A stretch of 64,000 nt of DNA from Primulina eburnea (Eukaryota; Streptophyta; Magnoliopsida; Lamiales; Gesneriaceae): positions 37,129,321-37,193,320 of the forward strand of contig NC_133115.1 in assembly GCF_022965805.1 (NCBI RefSeq), read 5' to 3'. Position 1 is the stretch's first letter; every line of letters starts with the position of its first letter. The notes beneath the pieces were generated by a model. That model worked only from the letters and a program-made list of their open reading frames with translations, did not search any database and had not been told where the DNA came from. This document shows, in pieces, positions 48,817-60,466 of the stretch. The position numbers were made by a program, and so were the translations under genes.

Positions 48817-49560
48817 GACTTCAGTGATAATTGAAGTGAATGTCTCCTCTTGATTGAGTTCTTTTACAATAACAACTATCATAACAGCATTGAAATAGTG
48901 CAATATGAAGCTCTGTATAAGTGAAAGTATCGATCACCATTATATCGAGATAGAGTAGGAGAAAAAGTCATTACTGGACCGAAACTGATCTAAGAAACCA
49001 TGGACAAGGTAGTTGTTACCAAATAAAAACTCAAAGCTGCCTAAGATCGATAGATAAGTTGGGCAGATAAAAAAAAATATCAATGGAATTCAATATTGTT
49101 GAGAAAACCTATGTAAAAGTCCCGCCAATAAAAAGAGTAGTCTGATTCAGTAAAGTTGAGAAACTGAACCCCAAATATGTTGGACCTTTCAAAATTTTAC
49201 AAAAAGTAGGAACACTAGCAAACAGTCTGACATGTCCACCAGAATCTAGAATCCACGATGTCTTCCATATTTCGCAACTAAGAAGTTATATTCCGGATCA
49301 GAGTCATGTTTTTGAAACCAGACTATTATTAATTGAAGGGAGTTTGAATGAACATTTGAAATACGAAGAAGCTTTTATTTGAATGGACCAAGTACTGAGA
49401 CGAATGACCATTCTATATGTCAAAGTACAATGGTCAAACCACATCAAAAGTGAAACTGTCTGAGAGTTAGAGAGAAAATACGAGAACAATACCCTTATCT
49501 CTTTGAGGATCAATCTTATACAAGTTTTCAGGACAAAACTTCTAATAAAAAAGAATTGTT

Positions 49561-50716
49561 ATTCATGTCCATGGGCAAGTTCGAAAATTTAAGACCCAAA
49601 AACTGCCATTGCTAATAATCTTCTCGACCGCCAACAGATATGTACCTCATGTATATACTAATACCATTGGTTGGATACGCTACTCCAAGTTCTACACCTC
49701 AATTTATTAAATAAATTGGATTCGTATTTTTCATTGCACGCCCAAATGTTTTTTCTTTGAATAAGTTTCCCAAACAAAGTTGTAAGATTATTTGTTTGTC
49801 GTCTGCGTCCCTTACTCCCATTCGCTTTTTCTTCTTTCACGTGCGTTGTATTCAAAGTCGTCGTCCAATAATACTATATATTTCTTTTTAATTTATTTTT
49901 GGAATCACCTCATCCTTGTGGAGTTTGTCTAATTCTTATTTGGAAGTTGTTCATTGATATTAGAATTTTGAAAATAATAGGCAATAAACCTAATATTTAT
50001 TTTACACCAAATTTTAATTTGAAAGAAAGCGGCTCAAAAAGCAAATACAATACCATATGATGTCTTTTTCAATATTTGTTAATATATAACGATGAGGACA
50101 TTCCACCAAACGTCGTCAATAATATATGGCAAATAAGACCATCCTGCCGCTCAATCGTTTTTCTTAAATAACACATGATCTTTTTTATTTATTTATTATT
50201 TAATGAATTTTCAATTAAAGGACAATCATTAAGGGGGAAAGGCCACGCCTTTGACCCATTGAATTAAATTATTATCATCAATCTTTTATTTTTTTTTTTT
50301 TTAACAATCTTTTATTTATCTTTTTGAGTTTCGTATAAATTAATGACAATTATGACAAGCAAGTGAATACTTGCCTTTATTCTTTTAATAATATATTCTT
50401 ATTCTAAGAATTTTTTACATCATATTAAAGTTCTAAAAAAGATAAAATAATAATTTTCTCAATATAACTGATTTTTTCAATACCTTTTTAAATTCATGTA
50501 AAAACATAAATATTCATAAATACATAGGATGTAGGTAGTCCTCTTTCGATCCCAAATATAAACATTGCATTTTCTTTTTCATACGTTGTGAAAATATAAT
50601 ATTATTTTCTAGATTTTTTTTAACAATCTACCCCTTTTAATTATTACTTTAGCTTTTTATATCATATTAAAAAACACCAATTAAACAAGAGTAAAATAAA
50701 AATTCCGTAAAATATA
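49561..50716. other. AT-rich intergenic, no gene
   Basis: Runs of A and T, no frame with recognisable content, no clear repeat ends. Ends at the target duplication of the copia element. Confidence 0.45.
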
Positions 50717-50721
50717 GTTTC

Positions 50722-50996
50722 TGTTGAAATAATATATTTTAATATGAAAAAGTAATAGTTGAATATTTGAATGTTGAAAATAAGAGTTGTAAAGTTAGAA
50801 ATTTGTGTGTGATGATGTAGGTAATGATGTATTTTATTTTTGGATTATGTGTAATGAAACTCTATAAATAGATATCTCATTTGTGAAGAAAATCACAATT
50901 GAGTAGAGAGAAAAATATTATAAAGTGTGTAGTTTGGTAAATTTTGAGAGTTTGAGATTTTTACTTTTTACCATAAATTTTTACTTTTTCACAACA
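50722..50996 (+). repeat. 5' LTR of young copia element
   Basis: Starts TGTTGAAATAATATA and ends TTTTTCACAACA. It contains TATA-like CTCTATAAATAGATATC (about 50861-50877). Confidence 0.93.
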
Positions 50997-51067
50997 CGTT
51001 ATCAGCACGAAGCTCTAAAAGTCCTACATACTATTCCAAGCTCCAAACAGAAGAAAAATGTAACAAA

Positions 51068-51459
51068 AGTAATAATATTTATTTTACTGTTATTTATTTA
51101 TTGTGTATTTATTTAATATACAATATAATGTTATTATTAGAAATAATAAAAATAAATTTTTCATAAAACTTGTTATAAATCCTGGGAGGATGTTAAGACG
51201 ACATCCCACACTCCCGGTAAGGGATACGACAAGTATAAAAGCCTATACAGTTTTTAAACAAAAAGTAATAATATTTATTTTACTGTTATTTATTTATTGT
51301 GTATTTATTTAATATAAAATATAATGTTATTATTAGAAATAATAAAAATAAATTTTTCATAAACTTGTTATAAATCCTGGGAGGATGTTAAGACGACATC
51401 CCATACTCCCGGTAAGGGATACGACAAGTATAAAAGCCTATAAGGTTTTTAAACAAAAT
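51068..51459 (+). repeat. 196-bp tandem duplication in copia leader
   Basis: AGTAATAATATTTATTTTAC begins two consecutive, nearly identical units at 51068 and 51264. Each contains CCTGGGAGGATGTTAAGACG and a GGTAAGGGATACGACAAG block. It lies between the primer-binding site and gag. Confidence 0.9.
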
Positions 51460-51715
51460 AAATTATGACACTCATTATAATATTATGATATGATATACAT
51501 AATTATTTAAACATGTCTAATATTATATACATCATATTATTACCATAAAATTATACAAATACATACATTTATTTTTTGTACACCAACGGTCATAAACGGT
51601 AACAAACGGCTAGTTTTTGCCCTATAAATATCATCTCACAAACACATTCAATCACTCCAACTTTCTCTTCTTCTCTAAAAATTATTCATCATCAAATTTT
51701 CGAAGAAAAAAGAAG

Positions 51716-51781
51716 ATGGCTTTCTCAAGGATATTTTTAATTATTTTGGTTATCATACTCACGAGTCTTGTATTTATCTGA
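51716..51781 (+). CDS. 21-residue hydrophobic micro-ORF in copia leader
   Basis: ATG to TGA encodes MAFSRIFLIILVIILTSLVF plus one Ile, essentially a single membrane-spanning helix. It lies 120 bp upstream of the gag ATG and is preceded by an A/G-rich sequence (GAAGAAAAAAGAAG). Whether it is translated is unknown; it could act as an upstream ORF controlling gag. Confidence 0.35.
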   Translation: MAFSRIFLIILVIILTSLVFI

Positions 51782-51903
51782 GAATATCCTCCTCGTGCGT
51801 TTTCTTTATTTTTACAAATACTTGTACTTGTTGTTTATCCGTTACTTTGTATTGTAATATTTATTAACTAATAAAATGCATCGTAATTTTTTTTAGTACA
51901 AAC

Positions 51904-53047
51904 ATGTCAAATTTAACAAAGCTCGAATTTATTGCGCTCGACATCACGGGAAAGAATTATATGCCATGGACTCTAGATGTAGAAATGTATCTTGAGTCAT
52001 TGGGTCTAAGCGAGACCATTAAAGAAAATGGCATATGCACGTCACAAGAAAAGGCAAGAGCCATGATATTTTTGCGTTGACATCTCGACGATGGATTGAA
52101 ATGTGAATATCTGACTGAAAAAAATCCCATGGCTTTGTGGAAGGGATTAAAAGAAAGATTTGAACATATAAGGGAAGTTATACTTCCGACCGCCCGGGAT
52201 GAATGGAACACACTGAGATTCCAAGATTTTAAAAAAAGTCAGTGATTACAATTCGGCGATGTATAGAATAATCTCGCAATTAAAATTTTGTGGACATGAG
52301 GTCACAGAATCTGAGATGCTTGAAAAAACATTTTCCACATTTCATGCATCAAATATTACTCTACAACAACAATATAGAGTACTTGGATTTGCGAGATATT
52401 CTGAGCTCATCGCCTGTCTTCTTGTGGCAGAAAAGAACAACGAGCTATTAATGAAAAATCATCAGTCCCGACCCACTGGATCAACAGCATTTCCAGAAGT
52501 AAATGCTGTAAGTAAAAATGAATTTATACCTGGAAACCAAAATCAATTTCAAAGACAAGGTTTTGGTCGAGGTCGAGGTCGAGGTCGTGGACGTGGACGT
52601 GGACGTGGACGTGGAATTGGTCGTGGTCGTGTATGCGACCGTGGTTTTGAAAATAATAGAGATAGTTATAACTCATCTCAAAAGAGCGTCCCAAACCATC
52701 CACAGAAAAGACATCATGAGAATACAAGTGTTAATGAGAATCACTCAAAAAGATATGAAAGTTCTTGTTACAGATGTGGTACTCCAGGACATTGGTCCAA
52801 AGTTTGTCGAGCCCCTGAGTACCTTTGTAAACTTTATAAAGAATCATTAAAGGGGAAAGAAAAGGAGACCAACTTCACTGAACGCAGTGACCGTTTGAGT
52901 GATTCAACTCATCTTGATGCTGGTGATTTTATGAATGATTTATCTGGAAATGATCAACATGTTGGTGGGATAGAAATGAACAATTTTGATGCTGCAGATT
53001 TTCTCAATGATTTTTCTGAAAATGAACAATATAGTGGTAGAATATAA
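51904..53047 (+). pseudogene. copia gag, broken
   Basis: Starts MSNLTKLEFIALDITGKNY, then the capsid region. A TGA at 52078-52080 (where relatives have Arg) and a frameshift near 52230 divide it. From 52259 the frame is open and contains ITLQQQYRVLGF, an RGRGRG repeat (about 52566-52630), and a CCHC knuckle CYRCGTPGHWSKVC (about 52768-52809). An acidic C-terminal stretch has a repeated ADFLNDFSENEQ-like motif. It would form the particle and bind RNA. Confidence 0.85.
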
Positions 53048-53174
53048 ATGTACAATAATTTGTTTTTCATGTATTCATATAATAATGTTTTATTGTACAA
53101 TTATGATATGTGTTATATTTATATATGTATTGTCAGTAATTTTATTTCATTGCATATTTTTTTGAAGTTCAAAT

Positions 53175-56100
53175 ATGGAAAATGCTATGAGCAAAGCTGA
53201 AGTTTGCATACCGGATAGTGGTACAACGCACACTATCCTCCGAGATAAAAGATATTTCTTGGAACTAAAACCAACAAAAACAACGGTGAACACAATATCA
53301 GGTCCTGTAGACTTGATTAAAGGATGTGGTAAAGCACAATTTTTGTTACCTAATGGTACAAAATTTTTGATCAATGATGCTTTATATTCACCACAATCGA
53401 AAAGAAATTTGTTGAGTTTTAATGATATATATTCCCATGGGTATGATACTCAAACAATGAATGAAGGGAATGAGAAATATATGTGTCTTATCACATATAA
53501 ATCAGGAAAGAAATATGTGATTGAAAAACTATCAATGCTCCCTACTGGATTGCATTATACACATATAAGTCCCATTGAATCAAACATGGTAGTTGATAAT
53601 TCCTCGATATTAACCAATTGACATGATCGATTGGGACATTCTGGTTCAACAATGATGCGAAGAATTATAGAAAATACACATGGTCATCCACTGAAAGACC
53701 AGAAGATCTTTCAGAATAATAAGTTTCAATGTAAAGCATGTTCTCTTGGAAAACTTATTATAAGACCATCACCAGTCAAAATCCAAACTGAATCACCAAT
53801 GTTTCTTGAACGTATTCAGGGTGATATTTGTGGACCAATCCATCCACCATGTGGACCATTCAGATACTTTATGGTATTGATTGATGCCTCCAGCAGATGG
53901 TCACATGTATGTTTATTGTCAACTCGAAATGTTGCATTTGCAAGATTACTTGCTCAAATAATAAAATTGAGGAATCAATTTCCCGATTATACAATCAAGA
54001 AAATTAGACTTGATAATGCTGGTGAATTTACTTCCCAGACTTTCAATGATTATTGTATGTCTATGGGAATCATTGTTGAGCATCCTGTTGCTCATGTACA
54101 TACACAGAATAGATTGGCTGAATCATTGATTAAACGTCTGCAAATGATTGCTAGACCAATGATTATGAAAACAAAGCTCCCTATTTCTATATGGGGACAT
54201 GCAATTTTACACGCTGCTTCATTAATTCGCATCAGACCAAGTGCATATCATAAATACTCCCCATTGCAGCTTGCATTTGGTAAAGAACCAGACATTTCTC
54301 ATCTGAGAATTTTTGGATGTATGGTGTATGTGCCTATTGCACCACCACAACAAAAGAAAATGGGACCTCAAAGAAAGGTTGGAATTTATATCGGTTATGA
54401 TAGTCCATCAATCATTCGATATCTTGAACCTCAGACAGGAGATGTGTTCACAGCACGTTTTGCTGATTGTCATTTTAATGAGAAAATCTTCCCAATGTTA
54501 GAGGGAGAACAAAAACATACCGAAAAAGAAATTACATGGTATGTATCATCATTGTTACATCTGGATCCAAGAACAAAACAATGTGAAAAAGATGTACAAC
54601 AAATTGTACACTTGCAAAGAATAGCAAATCAAATACCAGATGCATTTGCAGACACAAAAGGGGTAACTAAATCATATATACATGCTGCAAATGCCCCTGC
54701 TCGAATTGAAATTCCAAAGAAACAAATGGAAGATACTCATGATGTCATTAAACGCCTGAAGCGTGGAAGGCCAGTCGGTTCCAAGGATAAAAATCCTCGA
54801 AAAAGAAAATTTATAGAGAAACATGATGATCACAAAATAGAGAATGTTGTTCCTGAAGAAACACATGATGATGAAAATGTTCTGTCAGAACCACAAACTG
54901 ACGAGAATCATGAAATCTCTATCAATTACATTAATACTGGAAAAATATGGAACCAAAAAGATATAGATGAAATTGATGATATATTTTCTTATAATGTGGC
55001 AATCGACATCATAAATGATAATGAAGATCATGAACCAAAATCTTTTGGTGAATGTAAAAATCGGCAGGACTGGATAAAATGTAAAGAAGCCATCCAGGTT
55101 GAATTGGATTCGCTAAATAAACGTAATGTTTTTGGACCTATAGTCCTTACACCTGAAGGTGTAAAACCTGTTGGATACAAATGAGTTTTTATTCGAAAGC
55201 GAAATGAGAAAAATGAAATAGTAAGATATAAAGCTCGACTTGTTGCACAGGGTTTTTCTCAAAGGCCTGGAATTGATTATGAAGAAACGTATTCTCCTGT
55301 GATGGATGCAATTACGTTTCGGTATTTGATTAGTTTGGCAGTATCTGAAAATTTAGAAATGCGTCTTATGGATGTTGTTACAGCTTACTTATATGGATCA
55401 CTTGATAGTAATATATATATGAAAATCCCTGAAGGATTTAAGATGCCTGAAGCACAAAGTTCAAAACCCAGGGAATGTTATTCTGTGAAATTACAAAGAT
55501 CATTATATGGGTTAAAGCAATCAGGTCGAATGTGGTATAATCGACTAAGTGATCACTTGATGAAAAAGGGATATGTAAATAATTCAATATGCCCTTGTGT
55601 TTTCATTAAGAAAACAACATCCGGATGCGTAATTATTGCTGTATATGCTGATGATTTAAACATCATTGGAATGAATAAGGAAATTCAAGAAGTTGTGTCA
55701 TACTTGAAGGAAGAATTTGAAATGAAAGATTTTGGAAAAACCAAGTATTGCCTGGGTTTACAAATTGAACAAAAAGAATGTGGAATGTTTGTTCACCAGA
55801 CAAATTATACAGAAAAGATCCTTAAACGTTTTAATATGGATAAAGCAAATCCTTTAAGTACTCCAATGGTTGTTAGATCATTAAACATAGAAAAGGATCC
55901 ATTCCGTCCATGTGAAGATGATGAAGATATTCTTGGTCCAGAAGTACCATATCTAAGTGCCATCGGTGCCCTTATGTACCTTATAAATTGTACAAGGCCT
56001 GATATATCTTTTGCCGTGAATCTGTTGGCAAGATTTAGCTCATATCCAACAAAGAGACACTGGAACGGAATTAAACATATATTCCGTTATCTACGAGGAA

Positions 56101-56642
56101 CAACAGACTTGGGACTTTTGTATTCAAAAGATGCTAATCCAAGTATAATTGGTTATGCCGATGCTGGATACTTATCTGATCCACACAAGGCACGTTCCCA
56201 AACTAGATATGTATTTACTCGTGGAGGCACTGCAATATCTTGGCGTTCACAGAAACAAACGCTCGTAACAACTTCATCAAATCATGCCGAGATTATTGCA
56301 CTACATGAAGCAAGTCGTGAATGTGTGTGGTTAAAATCAATGACCCAACATATCCAAATTTCATGCGGATTATCATTTGATGAGAAGCCTGTGATACTAT
56401 ATGAAGATAATGCTGCATGTGTTGCTCAAATGAAAGAAGGATACATAAAAAGCGACAGAACTAAACATATTCCTCCTAAGTTCTTCGCATTCACCAAGGA
56501 GCTTGAGAAGAATAAATGTATTGATGTTTGTCACATTCAATCAAGTGAAAACTCATCAGATCTCTTCACAAAGGCACTACCTACGTCAATATTCAGAAAA
56601 CACATATATAATATTGGGATGCGCAATCTACGAAATTTGTGA
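53175..56642 (+). pseudogene. copia pol: protease, integrase, RT, RNase H, two nonsense codons
   Basis: One frame throughout, closed by two TGA codons: 53619-53621 (before HDRLGHSG, where Trp is usual) and 55182-55184 (after GYK, where Trp is usual). Blocks in order: protease PDSGTTHTILRD; pre-integrase HDRLGHSG and CKACSLGK; integrase GDICGPIHPPCGPFRYFMV and LDNAGEFTSQTFNDYC, with its catalytic Glu region at RLAESLIKRLQ; RT MDVVTAYLYGSLDS and catalytic VYADDLNIIGM; RNase H YADAGYLSDPHKARSQTRY, SSNHAEIIALHEASRECVWL and EDNAACVAQMKEGYIKSDRT. Only two stops separate it from an intact enzyme set. Confidence 0.92.
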
Positions 56643-56806
56643 AGAGTTGTTCGTGTCAACATGAGGGGGAGTTCACGTGACTGCACTCTTTTTCCCTTAC
56701 TATGGTTTTTATCCCAATGGGTTTTTCCTAGTAAGGTTTTTAACGAGGCAGTACAAAACACGTAATGAAGACATCATCGTATCATGATCATCATCACAAG
56801 GGGGAG

Positions 56807-57081
56807 TGTTGAAATAATATATTTTAATATGGAAAAGTAATAGTTGAATATTTGAATGTTGAAAATAAGAGTTGTAAAGTTAGAAATTTGTGTGTGATGA
56901 TGTAGGTAATGATGTATTTTATTTTTGGATTATGTGTAATGAAACTCTATAAATAGATATCTCATTTGTGAAGAAAATCACAATTGAGTAGAGAGAAAAA
57001 TATTATAAAGTGTGTAGTTTAATAAATTTTGAGAGTTTGAGATTTTTACTTTTTACCATAAATTTTTACTTTTTCACAACC
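56807..57081 (+). repeat. 3' LTR of young copia element
   Basis: Same as the 5' LTR apart from about four differences, including the last base (C instead of A). Preceded by the purine tract at 56796-56806; an earlier purine tract (GAGGGGGAG, about 56663-56671) is also present. Confidence 0.93.
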
Positions 57082-57086
57082 GTTTC

Positions 57087-57587
57087 AAGAATAACTTTCA
57101 AATGAAGTGATATATTAAACGGGTTTCTCTTATCGAATTGGGAGATCATTATTTCTTTAGTTTAAAGGTCGATGTATCGATGCTAAAATAATATATTGTT
57201 TCCCTAAAAATTAAGAAACTCCAAGCTTTCTAAAATATGATTATTTTACTCTCAAAAATTCCTCAAAGGTTTGTTTGTGGAAATAAGAATGAGTCATGAT
57301 TTCTTCCTCCAAATCAAACGCTCTCTCTTTTTCTTTCTTGTATATAAACGCCTCACGCAATCTCCAGAGAAAATTCCCAACTCTCTCGGGTTTCTGGATT
57401 CAAGACAAGTCATTAGTTTTCTGTCTAATAATAATTTGTAGTGTTGGATATATCTTCTTCACTAGATGTCCGTACGGTAAGCCAAACATTCGAGATGGGG
57501 TTTTACTCAGAAATTTCATGTCGCAGTAGCCAACATATAGAATCTCAGCGCTGATGTGAGTTTCATATTGGATCTGCTACTCTCACT
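57087..57587 (+). promoter_or_regulatory. 5' flank and leader of the ERT2-like gene
   Basis: The 500 bp between the copia element and the start codon. It has a pyrimidine-rich leader-like segment (CTCTCTCTTTTTCTTTC, about 57325). The retroelement 3' LTR, with its own TATA box, points toward the gene. Core promoter not identified. Confidence 0.4.
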
Positions 57588-58997
57588 ATGCCATTCCCAT
57601 CGAAGAAGGTGAAGAGTGCGAGAATTTCTCGATTGCTGAACGATCATCTGCACAAGTCTCAGAATGGCTCCTCGCTTGTGGTGGAAACCGGGTTTCCGAC
57701 ATCCCTAATCGATCTATTCATCAAGAATCGAGAAAAGTTGCTAAAATCATCCAATAAAAAGCGTGCATCTTCTTTATCTGTACCGTCCCTGAATGATGAT
57801 GACGATCCGGTGATTGCAGGATCGCCTACTCTTTTACCATCTCCTCCGCAGTCACCCTCTTGTATGAATTCACAGGTAATTGCAGGATTGCCTTTAAATT
57901 GTTCTTCTCCCTTGCGAAGCGCCTCGATTTTGCACTTGCCTTTGGGTGTGAATGAAATCGACGAGGGAGTTCGTGATGGTGGTGGAGCTGAGAGGAGGTG
58001 TTCTGTTGAAAGGGTTGTGGATGCAAAAGGAATTATCTTGGTGGCAGTAAAAATATTTTTGGTGGCTGTTTTGGCGTTAGGGGCAAAGAGACTAACATTA
58101 GGAATTACCATGTCTGCGTTCTTGTTGTGTTTCCTTGAGTGTGCAGGGAAACATCTGCGTGAATTGTTGAAGCCATGTTCAAAGGCTAAAGGGTGGTTGA
58201 CTTCGATTGTGCCAAAGGTGCGGAAATTAAGATACAAGGATGATAGAGTAGACCAGAAGAAAGGTGGTGCATCGTTGTGGAAGGAGCGGCAAGAGGGATT
58301 TACGAGACCAGATCCTTCTTTAAAGTGCTGTGAATCAAGGCATCAGACTCGAAAGATTGAAATCGAGAAACCAAATCAATATCCGATTACTTTTTTTGAT
58401 GAAATACAACCAGAGAAGGAAATAATGGAGGATTCCTGTTTTAAAGGGACGTTGAGGAATCAGGAAAATGACTCAAATGAGATGGTGATTGGGAAAGAAA
58501 AGTCTCTCTTTGAATCTCGGAAAGATAAAATAAAATCAAAGATGAAGTTATTTGTACCAAAGAAATTTCGGAGTTTAAGAAAAGAACACAACTTTAGAAG
58601 GTTAAAAGTCGTTCAAGAGGATAAAGTTGCCGTGTGTGAAGAACATGGAATGGAAGGATGCGTGGATGAAGGGGAATCAGAGACTACTAGCAGATCATCA
58701 TCTACTTCAAGCGGAAGATTCAAAGAAGAAGATGTCATGGATTCAATTTATGCAGTTGGTGGTTTGCGGGAGATTGATGAGGAAGTAGCCACAGACAAGG
58801 AAGTGGGGGGCAAGGAAACAGAATCTGCAATGAGTTGGAGTTACTTCGTGCTCTGTTCTACTGTTCTTATTGGACTCATTGGGGGTCGTGCGTTTGCACT
58901 CTTGCTCACCTTATCGTGGTTTCTTGTGTTGAAATTAAGCAAAACAATGACTAGGTACAGAGAGGTGATAAAGTCTGTTGATGACAGGTCTGGTTAG
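57588..58997 (+). CDS. ERT2-like (ethylene-responsive nuclear protein family) membrane-anchored protein
   Basis: Single exon, 469 aa. The N-terminus MPFPSKKVKSARISRLLNDH and the block SLVVETGFPTSLIDLFIKNR are, from memory, the signature of the plant family annotated after tobacco/Arabidopsis ERT2. A hydrophobic region at about residues 145-185 (GIILVAVKIFLVAVLALGAK, then ITMSAFLLCFLECAG) and another near the end (YFVLCSTVLIGLIGGRAF, then LLTLSWFLVL) suggest membrane anchoring, which conflicts with 'nuclear' unless it is in the nuclear envelope. The middle is basic and Ser/Glu-rich. The biochemical role is not known to me. The ATG is followed at once by the conserved N-terminus, so the start is secure. 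Confidence 0.75.
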   Translation: MPFPSKKVKSARISRLLNDHLHKSQNGSSLVVETGFPTSLIDLFIKNREKLLKSSNKKRASSLSVPSLNDDDDPVIAGSPTLLPSPPQSPSCMNSQVIAGLPLNCSSPLRSASILHLPLGVNEIDEGVRDGGGAERRCSVERVVDAKGIILVAVKIFLVAVLALGAKRLTLGITMSAFLLCFLECAGKHLRELLKPCSKAKGWLTSIVPKVRKLRYKDDRVDQKKGGASLWKERQEGFTRPDPSLKCCESRHQTRKIEIEKPNQYPITFFDEIQPEKEIMEDSCFKGTLRNQENDSNEMVIGKEKSLFESRKDKIKSKMKLFVPKKFRSLRKEHNFRRLKVVQEDKVAVCEEHGMEGCVDEGESETTSRSSSTSSGRFKEEDVMDSIYAVGGLREIDEEVATDKEVGGKETESAMSWSYFVLCSTVLIGLIGGRAFALLLTLSWFLVLKLSKTMTRYREVIKSVDDRSG

Positions 58998-60466
58998 AAA
59001 TTTTGAATCCCTTTTCTTACAGAAGCTTCTGGTTTCAACTTCTTGTTCTTTGTTTTTTTTTCCTATTTTTTTGGATGTGCTCTTTCGGCTTCAGATGGTT
59101 ATTCAACCTTTTGTTGGCCACTGAATCGGGGTGTTGTGGCTTTCACCTGTAAATTTATAGATAAAAGGATCATAATGTTACTTATTCGAAAAGTTGCTAT
59201 AGTTTTCTAGTATGTGTTTCTTTTTTAATTTTAATGGACAATTTTTTACATCCGTAACAAGTACATTCTCCGCTTACATGTTGGTTCTATCTTAGTTTGA
59301 TTGGGAATGTAAATTCATAGTGAAACAACATGAACTCGTATTTATGGTTAAGGTTGGAAACCTGTGAGATACCATCACGCCATTGTTGTAGTAAAGTTGC
59401 TTTATTTGCCTTTTGTTTCCCCATTTCTTCTTCCACTCTTCCCTAGATTATAGGTTTAGTTGCGTCTTGGTGTGTGGCCTTGCTTTTGCTGCTCTATCTG
59501 CGTGACTGCCCAACAATACAGTTGGTGACAATTACTACAAGAGAAATCTTTTGCGTGTAACTTTTATAGGTTTAATTTTGCTCTTTCCCCTGCAGAAATT
59601 ATCAAACAAACGGAGTTTCTCGTGATAGTGACAGTGGCACTGTTTTTTGTTTTTCTGTTTTTACAATGGGGTGGGAGTGGGGGTGGGTGATTATCTATTA
59701 CTATATGCATATCTTGTTGAATGCAAGTACTGTTTCTCTGCTAATGAGACGCGCATTGGCGAGTTCTAAATTCAGGTTGCCCTTGTTGTTTGTTCTTCAT
59801 GTTAATGTTGCCCTGAGTGGACCCTTGAGTCCATAAGTGAGAATCTGTCCCTTTCTATAGGGATATTGAATAATGTATCTTTAATTACCCCTTGAAACTC
59901 ATGGGGAAAAGACAAAAGATTTCGTTGAAGTCGAAAGCATTCTCTACGTTTTAGAAAAGTGTGATTCTTTTAAGTAAAAAAATGGCGAGCCTCACGGGCC
60001 TTTTAGATGCGACCTTCGCAGTTGACCGTGCTCCACGTTTAACACACTAGACTAGATCTGGTTCTTGTTCTTATTATGAATATAGATATGTATCTACAAA
60101 ATATTGTCAGTTGTTAAATTATGGCTTAATTAGTTTAATTAAGATTTATATTTTTAAGTGATTAAAAAATATTTAGTTAGTTCCCGCGCGTGATCAACAT
60201 AAACTTGAACTCAAATATAATTAGTATAACATCGCTTGACTGACTACTCTATCAGATGCATTAAAAAGGAAACTATAATCCGAAATGTAAACATTTAAAC
60301 AATCTTACATTAGCATGCAAAATAAACATTGCGTTCATATACGTATGTTGGTCTCCTGACTTTATGAAATAAATAAAAAAAATATGAAATTAAATCGAAG
60401 GATCATGTTCAAGTTTCTTGCATGTGTTTAATTATTGTCATGTCGAGTATCTAATATATCTGCCAA
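58998..60466. other. intergenic, no gene
   Basis: 3' flank of the ERT2-like gene and of the convergent germin-like gene. No coding frame or repeat boundary that I can support. Confidence 0.45.

Larger units (their letters stand above)
46440..49560 (+). mobile_element. strongly decayed Ty3/gypsy pol remnant
   Basis: Despite many stops and frameshifts, the plus strand shows RT (FSKLDLMSDYHELKLKV about 46500, YYEFMVMSFG, TNAPSTFMDLMNKVF), RNase H (FTIYSDASKRVSDV about 47040, RHYLYGAKCKIFTDHQSLKY about 47205), the tail before integrase (KTNKIVDVFIQKTMG), and the integrase C-terminus (KYVGPFKILQKVGTLA and IHDVFHISQLRSYIPD about 49170-49300). The integrase core is missing; the space between about 47630 and 49050 contains a MITE and unassigned sequence. 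Confidence 0.8.
50717..57086 (+). mobile_element. full-length Ty1/copia retrotransposon, recent insertion
   Basis: 5-bp target duplication GTTTC at 50717-50721 and 57082-57086. LTRs of 275 bp at 50722-50996 and 56807-57081 differ at four positions by my count, so the insertion is young. In between are a primer-binding-like CGTTATCAGCACGAAGCTC after the 5' LTR, a leader with a 196-bp tandem repeat, gag, protease, integrase, RT, RNase H and a purine tract CAAGGGGGAG before the 3' LTR. Stops and one frameshift make the copy non-autonomous. Confidence 0.95.

Noticed and set aside
52524..52727. His/Asp-repeat minus-strand frame
   Set aside because: Reverse reading of the RGRGRG repeat of copia gag.
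57659..58237. A 192-codon minus-strand frame
   Set aside because: Shadow of the ERT2-like coding sequence, with no domain of its own.
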